From positions 1 through 50,701 of the forward strand of contig JAQSYE010000022.1 of the NCBI GenBank assembly GCA_029256305.1: a DNA stretch of 50,701 nucleotides, in the 5' to 3' direction. The position numbers were made by a program, and so were the translations under genes. The notes under the pieces were generated by a model. The model saw only the letters and a program-made list of their open reading frames with translations, was not told the DNA's origin and ran no database searches. The DNA is from Lacrimispora sp. (GTDB taxonomy: Bacteria > Bacillota > Clostridia > Lachnospirales > Lachnospiraceae). This document shows, piece by piece, positions 1 to 9,406 of the stretch (positions are counted from its first letter, which is position 1; every line of letters begins with the position of its first letter).

Positions 1-146
1 TATGAGATTAGTCTTCGATAGTTAGACATGCCACCACTCCTTTATCACTATTTTATGCAAAATGCCATTGCATCTATGACATAAAAATGATATCCTAATG
101 AAAGAATAAAATAAAAATTTTTTCCAATATATGGAGGATGATAAAA

Positions 147-881
147 ATGAAGCTCTACCGTGCAAAAGATTACTATGACATGAGCCGAAAAGCAGCCAAT
201 ATCATTTCTGCCCAGATCATTATGAAACCAAACTGCGTTCTGGGACTTGCTACCGGCTCTACCCCTGTAGGTGCCTACAAACAGCTGATTGAATGGTACC
301 ATAAAGGTGATTTGGATTTTTCCCGCGTAAAAACAGCAAACCTTGATGAATACAAGGGTCTCACCAGAGACAATGACCAGAGTTACTATCACTTTATGAA
401 ACAGAATTTATTTATGCACGTAAACATCGATGTAACCAATACCCATATTCCTGATGGAATGGAAGCTGATACCGAAAAAGAAGCTGCCAGATATGAAGAG
501 ATCCTCAAAAATCTGGGTGGTATTGACTTACAGATTCTTGGCCTTGGCCATAATGGTCACATCGGATTTAATGAACCTTCCGATGTCTTCCCAAAAGATA
601 CCCATATTGTTGACTTACAGGAAAGCACCATTGAGGCAAATAAACGCTTCTTTGCTTCTATCGACCAGGTTCCGCGCCAGGCTTATACCATGGGAATCGG
701 GACCATTATCAGAGCGAAAAAAATTCTGTTAATGGTAAGCGGAGAAGATAAGGCAGAGATTCTGCACGATGCCCTATGCGGCCCAGTGACGCCAAAAGTT
801 CCCGCATCCATTCTGCAGCTCCATCCGGATGTAATCATTGTTGCAGATGAAGCAGCACTTACCAAATGGGAAACGCTCTGA
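147..881 (+). CDS. nagB: Glucosamine-6-phosphate deaminase
   Basis: ORF 138-881; MKLYRAKDYYDMSRKAA..., LGLATGSTPVGAY, LGLGHNGHIGFNEP motifs of NagB; start refined to ATG 147. Confidence 0.96.
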   Translation: MKLYRAKDYYDMSRKAANIISAQIIMKPNCVLGLATGSTPVGAYKQLIEWYHKGDLDFSRVKTANLDEYKGLTRDNDQSYYHFMKQNLFMHVNIDVTNTHIPDGMEADTEKEAARYEEILKNLGGIDLQILGLGHNGHIGFNEPSDVFPKDTHIVDLQESTIEANKRFFASIDQVPRQAYTMGIGTIIRAKKILLMVSGEDKAEILHDALCGPVTPKVPASILQLHPDVIIVADEAALTKWETL

Positions 882-883
882 TA

Positions 884-912
884 TTGACGTGATTTACTTT
901 GAGTGATATAAT
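884..912 (+). promoter_or_regulatory. Predicted sigma-A promoter (TTGACG-N17-TATAAT)
   Basis: -35 TTGACG 884-889, 17-nt spacer, -10 TATAAT 907-912, immediately after the nagB stop. Confidence 0.8.
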
Positions 913-943
913 AAATTAAAATTTTTTAAGGAGGTGAGACGCT

Positions 944-1096
944 GTGCGACATATTTCAATTCAAGCTACTTCACTATGGACTAATATTGTTGATATTTCT
1001 GCAGTTTTCGGTAATTTTGACGCGTCCGTGTATCAGTTCGCCCATTTTTATGAAAAAGGTAGCGTCTCATCTGAGAATTATTCTGTAAGCCGGTAG
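944..1096 (+). CDS. Putative 50-aa leader peptide/smORF (MRHISIQATSLWTNIVDISAVFGNFDASVYQFAHFYEKGSVSSENYSVSR)
   Basis: GTG start 9 nt after AAGGAGG (928-934); TAG stop 1094-1096; downstream of a strong promoter; absent from the ORF track. Confidence 0.55.
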   Translation: MRHISIQATSLWTNIVDISAVFGNFDASVYQFAHFYEKGSVSSENYSVSR

Positions 1097-1128
1097 TTTT
1101 TATCACTGGTTTTTCGGTTGATTTTCCG

Positions 1129-1157
1129 CCCGGATGCTCCTGCACCGGGTTTTTTTG
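1129..1157 (+). terminator. Intrinsic terminator/attenuator between smORF and ABC exporter genes
   Basis: CCCGG-A-TGC-TCCT-GCA-CCGGG followed by a 7-T run. Confidence 0.75.
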
Positions 1158-1237
1158 TGCGTTTTTTTCGAAATGGCTGTCTGTACGGACATTTTTCCAC
1201 TTTGAATTTTCAACACACAACATGGAGGATATAACCT

Positions 1238-2068
1238 ATGAAACAGGTAAAAACCATTCTATCCGGCTGCGGCTTTCTCTCAAAAGCCGTATGCTCCACA
1301 ATTTTGATCTGCTCGAAACAAATTTTTGACGGAGGTTTTCTCTGCATAGCCGGAGGCTACTTTGTCCAGATTGTTCAGTTCGTCCTGCTGACCTTTATCT
1401 GGAAAACCCTGGCTGAAACAAATGCTCTGCCATCAAATGTCTCTTTGAACCAGTTAATGACCTACACTCTGATGTCTGCTGTATTACATCAGGAATTAAA
1501 TATTATTTCCCCCGCCACATCGTCCTTATGGGAGGGGTCCGTCATTGGGCGCTTCTTAAGACCTATGGCTATTGAAGCCAGCTTTATATCAGAAACAATC
1601 GGTAGATTCTGGATTCCCAATTTCTTGTTTATGGGGATTCCATTGTTGCTTCTTGCGCCGTTGCTCTCTGTCAGTCCATTTCCTGATTCTTTCAGTATGG
1701 GAATTCTTTCTCTCATAAGTCTGGTGCTGGCGGTTACTATTGGATTTGCCATAGATTTACTTTTCGCTTCTCTGGCCATGAATCTGAAAAATGGGTGCTT
1801 TGCAGCTCTTGCTGTCAGGGAGGCTGTTTATTCCCTGCTTTCCGGAGAAATGATACCTTTTTCCTTATTTCCAAAAAAGCTGGGAACGCTGTTTTCCCTG
1901 CTGCCGCTTGGCTCAGTTGCCCATGGACCTTTAACGATTTACACCGGCACCGCCCATTTCCCTCTTAGCGTTCTGGCACTCCAGTTTTTCTGGGCTGTAG
2001 CTTTATGGGCCCTGACTATTTATGTATTTAATAAAAGCAAAGAAAGGATGATCTCTTTTGGCGGATAA
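1238..2068 (+). CDS. ABC-2 family transporter permease (COG4587-like)
   Basis: Six hydrophobic segments; first gene of a permease-permease-ATPase operon; SD tggagg upstream. Confidence 0.8.
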   Translation: MKQVKTILSGCGFLSKAVCSTILICSKQIFDGGFLCIAGGYFVQIVQFVLLTFIWKTLAETNALPSNVSLNQLMTYTLMSAVLHQELNIISPATSSLWEGSVIGRFLRPMAIEASFISETIGRFWIPNFLFMGIPLLLLAPLLSVSPFPDSFSMGILSLISLVLAVTIGFAIDLLFASLAMNLKNGCFAALAVREAVYSLLSGEMIPFSLFPKKLGTLFSLLPLGSVAHGPLTIYTGTAHFPLSVLALQFFWAVALWALTIYVFNKSKERMISFGG

Positions 2069-2918
2069 TTTTAAAACACTAACCAGGCTTTACAGGCAAT
2101 ATGCAAAAATGGATTTATTATGGTTTCTTAGGGATACTCGCTATTTCTTTATTCAACTAATTTCTGATGTCGTAAGCGGCGGCTGCACCATTGCAGGTAT
2201 CTGCCTGTTATCTGCAAATTTTAAGAATTTTTCCGGGATGACCCAAAATGAAATTTTATTTATGATGGGCTACGCTCTCTTTATTGACGGAATTTTTATG
2301 GTATTTTTTATTGGCAACAATACGGGCATGGTCAGCAGAATCATTGGACGGGGGCAGCTTGATCACATTATGATCCAGCCGGTTCCACTATGGGCGGAGC
2401 TTCTGGCACAGGGTTTTGCCCCTGTTTCCGGTTCTCCCATAATGATACTTGGAATAGGTCTTACTGCTTATGGTGCCGTAAGAGCTGGTATACTCATAAA
2501 TGCTTTTGCAATCTTGCTGTTTCTTTTTTACAGCACCTGTTCCATTATCATAGTGATGTCATTTATCTATCTGATTTCCTGCTCGGCGTTCTATGCTCCT
2601 GCTGCTGCAGAGGAGATTGCCGTGGTGGGAAAGGATTTATTTTCAACGTTGAAAACCTACCCTCTGGGTAATATGAAAGGGTTTCAAAAGCACATTTTTT
2701 TGTCCGTCATTCCCGTGGGCCTTTGTGCCTGGTTTCCTTCCACGCTTTTAATAAAAGCAGGAAAATACGGATTAGGTGCGGTTCTGATTCCTGAAGCTTT
2801 TTATTTGCCTGCGGCGGCCGCAATATTATCAGTTATAGCAATTATAGCATTTAAGAAAGGAATAAAACATTATGAAACCTTTGGTTCTCCAAGATACTCT
2901 GGCTTTGGCCATCGATAA
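2058..2918 (+). CDS. ABC-2 family transporter permease (COG3694-like)
   Basis: Polytopic protein overlapping the preceding gene; same operon. Confidence 0.8.
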   Translation: MADNFKTLTRLYRQYAKMDLLWFLRDTRYFFIQLISDVVSGGCTIAGICLLSANFKNFSGMTQNEILFMMGYALFIDGIFMVFFIGNNTGMVSRIIGRGQLDHIMIQPVPLWAELLAQGFAPVSGSPIMILGIGLTAYGAVRAGILINAFAILLFLFYSTCSIIIVMSFIYLISCSAFYAPAAAEEIAVVGKDLFSTLKTYPLGNMKGFQKHIFLSVIPVGLCAWFPSTLLIKAGKYGLGAVLIPEAFYLPAAAAILSVIAIIAFKKGIKHYETFGSPRYSGFGHR

Positions 2919-3882
2919 TATTACAAAAGAATACTGTCAGTGGCAGCGAAGCGGCAACGCCCGCGATATCATGAAAAATCTCCTTCACCCCGAAAAACGA
3001 GTAGTAAAAGCCCTTGACCATATTTCTCTTCAGGTAAAGAAGGGCGAATTCGTTGCTTATGCAGGCGCCAACGGAGCTGGTAAAAGCACTACAATAAAAA
3101 TTCTTTCCGGAATCCTCATGCCTACAGAAGGAACAGTCTCAGTACTTGGGGTTAATCCTGCCAAAGACCGAATATGGCTTATGCGTCATATCGGAGTCCT
3201 TTTTGGCCAGCGCACAGAATTATGGTGGGACCATCCGGTGATATCCAGTTTTGAATGGAAGAAGGAGGTATGGAACATTCCGGATTCCACCTACAAAAGA
3301 AACCTGGAGATGGTTACAGAACTTTTGGACCTTTCAGACATTTTAAAAACCTTTGCAAGGGAACTCAGCCTGGGGCAGAGAATGCGAGCGGATATTGCCA
3401 TGCTTCTTCTGCACAGCCCGGAGTTGATTTTTCTTGATGAACCCACACTTGGCCTTGATGTTCTAGCCAAGCAGCAGATGATCCGGTTTTTAAAAAAGAT
3501 CAATATTGAGAGCAAAACAACGGTGGTCGTAACCAGCCACGATATGGATGATCTGGAGGAAATGGCACAGAGAATTATTCTCATTAACAAAGGAAGAATT
3601 GCATTTGACGGTAATTTTGATGAACTTCGAAATGTGATGGGTGGTTTTTACCGGATTGTCCTTACCACAGCAAAAGAAGATGCACCACTTTCGCTTCCCG
3701 AAATGAGACTTTTAAAAACAGACAGCGGAATTCACGAGTACGAATTTGACCGGAATGCGCTGGGAATCCATAAGGTAATGGCATTGCTTTCTGATTTCCC
3801 TCAGATCCTTGACATGGAAATCAAAAAAGCTCCGATTGAAGATGTCGTGGCTAATTTATATTTGAGCTGGCGAGAAAATTAA
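2872..3882 (+). CDS. ABC transporter ATP-binding protein (COG4586-like)
   Basis: Walker A GANGAGKST, signature LSLGQRMR, Walker B LIFLDEPTLGLD; SD aagaaagga upstream of ATG 2872. Confidence 0.92.
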   Translation: MKPLVLQDTLALAIDNITKEYCQWQRSGNARDIMKNLLHPEKRVVKALDHISLQVKKGEFVAYAGANGAGKSTTIKILSGILMPTEGTVSVLGVNPAKDRIWLMRHIGVLFGQRTELWWDHPVISSFEWKKEVWNIPDSTYKRNLEMVTELLDLSDILKTFARELSLGQRMRADIAMLLLHSPELIFLDEPTLGLDVLAKQQMIRFLKKINIESKTTVVVTSHDMDDLEEMAQRIILINKGRIAFDGNFDELRNVMGGFYRIVLTTAKEDAPLSLPEMRLLKTDSGIHEYEFDRNALGIHKVMALLSDFPQILDMEIKKAPIEDVVANLYLSWREN

Positions 3883-3949
3883 CAGTTGGTTTTTTCGTAG
3901 TATTAGTGTAAAATGTACTTACACAATTTTATACGAAAGAGGTGCACAT

Positions 3950-4354
3950 ATGGCATATGCATTTACAAAGGATCTGGAGACTGGCAACCAGTTAATCGAT
4001 TCAGAACACCGCCAGCTGATTGATGCAATTAACAACTTACTGACTGCATGCTCCACCGGCAAAGGCCGTGCAGAGCTGTCCAATATTACTAAATTTTTGC
4101 AGGATTATACTGCCAAGCATTTTAGTGATGAGGAGAAGCTTCAGATTCAGAGCCAATATCCCGATTATGCAAATCACAAGCGCTATCACGAAGACTTTAA
4201 GAAGGTAGTTGCAGGAATCTGTCAGAAACTTGATAAGGAAGGTCCTACCGTTGCACTGGTGGGCGAAGTAAACAGTGCGATTGCAGGATGGTTGATCAAC
4301 CATATTAAAAGAGAGGATGTCAAAGTGGCAACTCATCTAAAAAGCAGGTCCTGA
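3950..4354 (+). CDS. Bacteriohemerythrin
   Basis: Hemerythrin motifs NQLIDSEHRQLID, HFSDEEKLQ, HKRYHEDF, HIKREDVK. Confidence 0.93.
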   Translation: MAYAFTKDLETGNQLIDSEHRQLIDAINNLLTACSTGKGRAELSNITKFLQDYTAKHFSDEEKLQIQSQYPDYANHKRYHEDFKKVVAGICQKLDKEGPTVALVGEVNSAIAGWLINHIKREDVKVATHLKSRS

Positions 4355-4375
4355 CACATATAAGCATGATAAACA

Positions 4376-4417
4376 AACAGTTTCTTTCCAGAGTTCTGGC
4401 AGGAAACTGTTTTTTTG
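4376..4417 (+). terminator. Intrinsic terminator after bacteriohemerythrin
   Basis: AACAGTTTC...GAAACTGTT followed by a T run. Confidence 0.8.
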
Positions 4418-4523
4418 TCCTTTGGCATAAAATAATTGCTGCGCTCTCTTTTCATTCCGTCCGTATTTTGATAAAATAGGTTCAGAAACGAAAAACAAAC
4501 TACTTGAAAGAAGGTACATGACT

Positions 4524-4943
4524 ATGAAAGACTCAAACTGCGCATATTGTATGAAAGGAGACTTAGTTGCTAAATTTGGTTATCCAGTCTGTGAAATGGA
4601 AACAGGCTTTTTATATTTATTTAAGGAACAGAGCAAGAAAGGCCGGGTTATTCTGGCATATAAGGATCACGTCGGCGAGATGATTGATATTACTGATGAA
4701 GAAAGAAATGCATTCTTTGCTGAGGTTTCCAAAGTATCCAAAGCCGTTCACAAGGTATTTAATCCAGATAAAGTAAATTACGGTGCTTACGGAGATACAG
4801 GCTGTCACCTGCACATGCATATCGTTCCAAAGTACAATGGAGGAGATGAGTGGGGCGGTACATTTGCCATGAATCCGGATAAGGTATATTTAACCGATGA
4901 TGAGTATGAGAAAATGGCTGAAGCCATTCGTGCAGCCTTATAA
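4524..4943 (+). CDS. HIT family protein
   Basis: CxxC N-terminus and histidine triad HLHMHIVPK. Confidence 0.9.
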   Translation: MKDSNCAYCMKGDLVAKFGYPVCEMETGFLYLFKEQSKKGRVILAYKDHVGEMIDITDEERNAFFAEVSKVSKAVHKVFNPDKVNYGAYGDTGCHLHMHIVPKYNGGDEWGGTFAMNPDKVYLTDDEYEKMAEAIRAAL

Positions 4944-4981
4944 TCAATCAGACAGACTGTACAGGAAGGAAGGTGCCGGGA

Positions 4982-5533
4982 ATGTTAGATGAAATCAGGA
5001 AGCAGGCAGGAAAAGCCGCAAAAGAGGTTTTGGACGCATCACATTTGAAGGAAAGGGACTTAGTGGTAATCGGTTGTTCTTCCAGTGAAGTATCCGATCA
5101 CAGAATCGGTTCTCATTCCAGTGCAGAGATCGGCCAGGCAGTATTTTCAGCAATTTATGAAGTCTTTCATAAACAGGGGATTTATGTGGCTGCTCAGTGC
5201 TGTGAACATTTAAACAGGGCACTCATACTAGAAAGGGAAGCGGCAGAATTCTATCATTATGAACCAGTCAATGTAGTTCCTCAGCTAAAGGCGGGAGGCT
5301 CCTTCTCTCTTGCAGCCTACCAGAGTTTTGAACATCCAGTTGCAGTAGAATCCATTAGGGCTCATGCAGGAATTGATATTGGAGATACACTGATTGGAAT
5401 GCATTTAAGAGCTGTCGCAGTTCCCATTCGTATAAAGACCCAGTATATTGGCTCTGCCCGTGTGGTTGCAGCCCGTACCAGACCAAAGTACATCGGTGGC
5501 GTCCGCGCTTCTTATGATGATATTATGGAATAA
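4982..5533 (+). CDS. YwlG/DUF436 (TIGR01440) family protein
   Basis: VVIGCSSSEV, AAQCCEHLNRAL, ARTRPKYIGG; SD aaggaagg upstream of ATG 4982. Confidence 0.85.
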   Translation: MLDEIRKQAGKAAKEVLDASHLKERDLVVIGCSSSEVSDHRIGSHSSAEIGQAVFSAIYEVFHKQGIYVAAQCCEHLNRALILEREAAEFYHYEPVNVVPQLKAGGSFSLAAYQSFEHPVAVESIRAHAGIDIGDTLIGMHLRAVAVPIRIKTQYIGSARVVAARTRPKYIGGVRASYDDIME

Positions 5534-5580
5534 AAAAAACCTGCTGTCATGCGGTATACCGCTTACAGCAGGTTTTTTGT
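5534..5580. terminator. Bidirectional intrinsic terminator
   Basis: AAAAAACCTGCTGT...ACAGCAGGTTTTTT between convergent genes. Confidence 0.85.
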
Positions 5581-5582
5581 TA

Positions 5583-7253
5583 TTATTTTGTGGCGTACAT
5601 GAAGAACCAGTACCCATAAGGAGAATGCCAAGTTCCCTTTATTTCAGGTTTCTGCAGGTAATAATCACTGGAATATACAAGAGGAGATACCGCAGCATCT
5701 TCCATCATAATTTTTTCTGCCTTGTGAAGCTTATCATAATGCTCGGTTTTATCAGACGTGCTTCTGGCTTCAGCCAATAGTTTATCTACGTCTGCACTGG
5801 AATATTTTCCATCATTGTTTCCGCTCTCTGTTGCAAACAGATTCAGCATGTTAGAAGGATCATCATAATCATATACCCAGCCTCCGCGGCAGATTTGAAA
5901 ATCACCGGCACGGCGGGTAGGTGTGAACGTGGACCACTCAACGATCTTGATATCCATTCTGATTCCAAGCTCATTCCAGGCACTCTGTAAGTACTCTGCA
6001 ACTGCTTTATTATATCCAGCATCGTTAGTCATATATTCGATAGCAGGGAATCCTTCCCCGTTAGGATATCCAGCCTCAGCCAGCAGTGCTTTCGCTTTTT
6101 CAAGATCTGCTGCATAATTATCTACGCTGAAATAGTCCCCACCGTTATTTGTACGGCTTACCTCTTCAAAAGAAGCGCCTGCCTTTTCATCAGAGATTCC
6201 AGGGCCTACAAAATTGGCTGCAGGAAGTGCGGTTCCCATCATAAGAGTATTAGCAATGTAGCCACGATCAATCGCAAGACTTAACGCACGACGTACTTTT
6301 GCATTGGTAAATGGTTCCTTCTGGGTATTAAAAATTGTATAGGATGTCGCCATACGGGGTTCTAAATGAAATTCTGCTGAATCCTTAAGGCCTGGAATCT
6401 CCTCAGTTGGAACATCACGAATCATCTGAACCTCACCTGTCCGATATGCGCTGTATGCAGCATTGGCATCTTCCATAAGAACGAACTTTAAAGTATTTAA
6501 AGTAACCTTGTCGGCATTCCAATAATTTTCATTCTTAGCAAATGTGATATGAGAGCCTGGTACCCATTCGATCATCTTTAACGGACCATTTGAAATATAT
6601 GAATCCGGTGTCAGGGACCACTGTTCACCTTTCGCTTCCACTACATCTTTCTTTACAGGTGCCATACTTGCATGAGTCACAATCTTGTCAAAGTATACAC
6701 AAGGACCTGAAAGCTCAACTACGAAAGTTTTTGCATCAGGTGCAGAAACTGCCAAAGCATCAATATTGCCTGCTGCTGCTTCGTCATAACCTTTGACTAC
6801 AGAAAGCATATCTGCTGCGTATGGTGCTGCTGTAGCTGGATCAGCCATACGTTTCCAGGAGTAAACAAAGTCCTCTGCAGTAAAATCGGAACCATCACTC
6901 CATTTTAAGCCATCTCTCAAATGAAAGGTGTAAGTGAGTCCGTCATCACTGACATCATAGGATTCTGCCTGACCAGGAACAATGTTGTTTTTCTCGTCAA
7001 ATGTCATAAGCGTCTCAAAGGCATGCATAATTATGTTGGATGCATCAATTGCCGTGCTGAGAGCTGGATCAATAGTCTCTGGGTCGGATCCGATCTGTAC
7101 TGCCAAATCAAGTCCACCTGTTGAGGCATTGGATGCTGCTTCTGTCTTCTCAGTGCCATTTTGTGCCACGCCGGACTTTCCGGAACCTCCGCATGCACTT
7201 AAAACCAGACCAGAGACAAGAACCGCTGCTAATACGATTGCTGTTTTCTTCAT
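5583..7253 (-). CDS. Peptide ABC transporter substrate-binding lipoprotein (OppA-like)
   Basis: Lipobox LVLSACGG; SBP family 5 features; start at MKKTAIVLAAV. Confidence 0.92.
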   Translation of the reverse strand: MKKTAIVLAAVLVSGLVLSACGGSGKSGVAQNGTEKTEAASNASTGGLDLAVQIGSDPETIDPALSTAIDASNIIMHAFETLMTFDEKNNIVPGQAESYDVSDDGLTYTFHLRDGLKWSDGSDFTAEDFVYSWKRMADPATAAPYAADMLSVVKGYDEAAAGNIDALAVSAPDAKTFVVELSGPCVYFDKIVTHASMAPVKKDVVEAKGEQWSLTPDSYISNGPLKMIEWVPGSHITFAKNENYWNADKVTLNTLKFVLMEDANAAYSAYRTGEVQMIRDVPTEEIPGLKDSAEFHLEPRMATSYTIFNTQKEPFTNAKVRRALSLAIDRGYIANTLMMGTALPAANFVGPGISDEKAGASFEEVSRTNNGGDYFSVDNYAADLEKAKALLAEAGYPNGEGFPAIEYMTNDAGYNKAVAEYLQSAWNELGIRMDIKIVEWSTFTPTRRAGDFQICRGGWVYDYDDPSNMLNLFATESGNNDGKYSSADVDKLLAEARSTSDKTEHYDKLHKAEKIMMEDAAVSPLVYSSDYYLQKPEIKGTWHSPYGYWFFMYATK

Positions 7254-7455
7254 AATACTTCCCTCCGTATTTACGTTCATTCGTCCGTCCTTCAAGGACA
7301 GCACGAGTTATAGCATACCACAATAGAGTCGATCATGCAATCAGCTTTTTACGCCAATCTCTTATGTATTAAGGTTATAACGTAATAAAGCATCAAAGAG
7401 CCAGACGATCGAGATACTTCTTACGTCTGGCTCACAAAGACATTTTGATTATTTT

Positions 7456-9198
7456 TTAGCGATAGGAAGTCTCCACTGCTTTTATTAATACCTTAGGATT
7501 TTTCACATGAGGAGTAACCGGACAAATCTTTTTATCAACTCCCATCAGTGTATAAACTGCTATTCTTGCAGCACGAACGGAATACTCTTCCGTAAAGACC
7601 ATATCCTCCGGTATCTCAACAAACTGACTAATCATTGCAAAGTTTGTTGAACCTTCAGGAACCACTTCCGGACGGTCAACCATTTTCCGGGGCTGGAACT
7701 GGGCATCTACATATGGCATCATACAGGGGATTACGTTTACTACATCTGCCATAATCTCTTCCTTACGGTTTTCCATATGAAGATGGCAGAGAAGCTCTGT
7801 AAGAAGCTCTTCACCTGTACAGTCTTTCATTGGTTTCTTAATATAATCGCCTACTTTATCTGTGTATAAGCCATATCCCCAGAATATGGTCTGATCCATT
7901 GGCTGATTGGTAAAATGAGGCTGAGCCGCAACAACGATACTCATCAACCAGTTGGAATCCTTAAAGGTCATTAAAGCTCCGCTTCCCGGAACGTTTCCGG
8001 AATAATCCTCTATAAGCTTCAGAAGTTTGTTTCCTTTGCTGGTTATGGTGAAACTCAACCAGTTTGTTTCACTGACATCACCAAAGAATGGATATGGATT
8101 TCCAAGTCCCTGCTTTTTCACTGCCACCTTGCTCCACAATTCCCCTGATATTGGCCGCAAAACAGGATCCGGGGCAGGAGTGTGAAGGTCGCCTAACGTA
8201 GCACTGTCTGTCATACATGCATTGGTCATAATGCAGATATCGTCATCTCCCAGTTCTACAATCCGTGTCACCCCATGGTCAGTCAGGTGAAGGACTTTTG
8301 CGGTAATCTCATCTCCCTCTGCAAAATCAATGTCTGTTACCGTACAGTTCTCTGCAAAGATAACTCCTTCTTTTCTTAAATATGTCTCAAGCGGACGTAT
8401 CACACTGTCATACTGGTTGAGAGGAGTTCTTGTCACTCCGGCCAATGTTTCAATGCGGGAAAATTCCAATATCATCCTACGCATATAACGGCGGAACTCA
8501 AATAAGCTGCTCCATTTCTGGAATGCAAAGGTGGTCTGCCACATATACCAGAAATTGGTGGTAAAAAAGTGAGGCGTGTCTGCAAACCATTCTTCAATGG
8601 TCATATCATCAAGTTTTTCTTCCGGTGTGTTCATCAGCCGTAAAAGAGCCATGCGTTCTTTCTGATTAAATCCCATGCTTTTTACATCAAGTATGATTCC
8701 ATCTTTATCAATTAGTCTCGCTTTGGCGGATGTTGGGTGTGCATGATCAAAGTCCAGAATCTCTTCCGTCACACTTCTTCCTGGTTTACTTAAAGAAGGA
8801 ATAGATCGAAACAGCTCCCAGAAGTTTTCATAGGTTTCTTCATTGAGCATACGTCCGCCCCTGCAGACAAATCCACTCTCCGGAGTGCCAATGCCGTCAT
8901 TGCTTCCCCCAAATATTGGCATACCTTCAAAGATGGTGATCTGGTTTGCAGGCATTTTGCAGTCCCTGATTAAATAGGCTGCTCCAGCAAGGCTTCCAAG
9001 ACCGCCTCCTACAAAATAAGCCTTCCCTTTTGGTATAACCGGATTACTTTTTTCATCAATCCGTTTTGCCTTTTTCAAATTTCCTATGCGTTTATAAAGT
9101 TTCTTGGCTGTCACACCTGCTGTTACACCTGCTGCCGTTGCTGCCACCCCCAGTGCCAGCAATTTAATCATGTTACTTTTCTCCATTTTTTTCAACAT
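7456..9198 (-). CDS. Oleate hydratase (myosin-cross-reactive antigen family)
   Basis: GGGLGSLAGAAYLIRD FAD motif, GGSNDGIGTPESGFVCRGGRML, DFDHAHPTSAKARLI; N-terminal hydrophobic segment; SD ggag upstream of ATG 9198. Confidence 0.93.
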   Translation of the reverse strand: MLKKMEKSNMIKLLALGVAATAAGVTAGVTAKKLYKRIGNLKKAKRIDEKSNPVIPKGKAYFVGGGLGSLAGAAYLIRDCKMPANQITIFEGMPIFGGSNDGIGTPESGFVCRGGRMLNEETYENFWELFRSIPSLSKPGRSVTEEILDFDHAHPTSAKARLIDKDGIILDVKSMGFNQKERMALLRLMNTPEEKLDDMTIEEWFADTPHFFTTNFWYMWQTTFAFQKWSSLFEFRRYMRRMILEFSRIETLAGVTRTPLNQYDSVIRPLETYLRKEGVIFAENCTVTDIDFAEGDEITAKVLHLTDHGVTRIVELGDDDICIMTNACMTDSATLGDLHTPAPDPVLRPISGELWSKVAVKKQGLGNPYPFFGDVSETNWLSFTITSKGNKLLKLIEDYSGNVPGSGALMTFKDSNWLMSIVVAAQPHFTNQPMDQTIFWGYGLYTDKVGDYIKKPMKDCTGEELLTELLCHLHMENRKEEIMADVVNVIPCMMPYVDAQFQPRKMVDRPEVVPEGSTNFAMISQFVEIPEDMVFTEEYSVRAARIAVYTLMGVDKKICPVTPHVKNPKVLIKAVETSYR

Positions 9199-9298
9199 AA
9201 TCCACACTCCAATCTCATTTAAAATCAATTGATAAGCTTATATTATCATACAACATATTTCCCGTCACCATACATGCTTATATTCCTGTATAAAAAAA

Positions 9299-9323
9299 CG
9301 ACACCCGTAAAATGGTGTCGAAA
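9299..9323 (-). terminator. Predicted minus-strand hairpin with T tract
   Basis: CGACACC-N8-GGTGTCG, followed on the minus strand by TTTTTTTAT. Confidence 0.55.
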
Positions 9324-9406
9324 AACCAGACATTTTTTCTATATTGTCTATCGTAATTTTTTTATTATTCTTTTACAATGAAAATAATGAACAAGGAGGA
9401 ATATCC

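Noticed and set aside
981-1223. 80-aa minus-strand ORF MLCVENSKWKNVRTDSHFEK...
   Set aside because: Spans the plus-strand smORF/terminator leader, no SD or domain; explained as chance antisense reading.
7396-7432. GAGCCAGACG...CGTCTGGCTC hairpin downstream of oleate hydratase as a regulatory element
   Set aside because: Perfect 10-bp stem between the oleate hydratase 3' end and the next gene; most simply a transcription terminator or mRNA 3'-end structure, though its U tract is weak.
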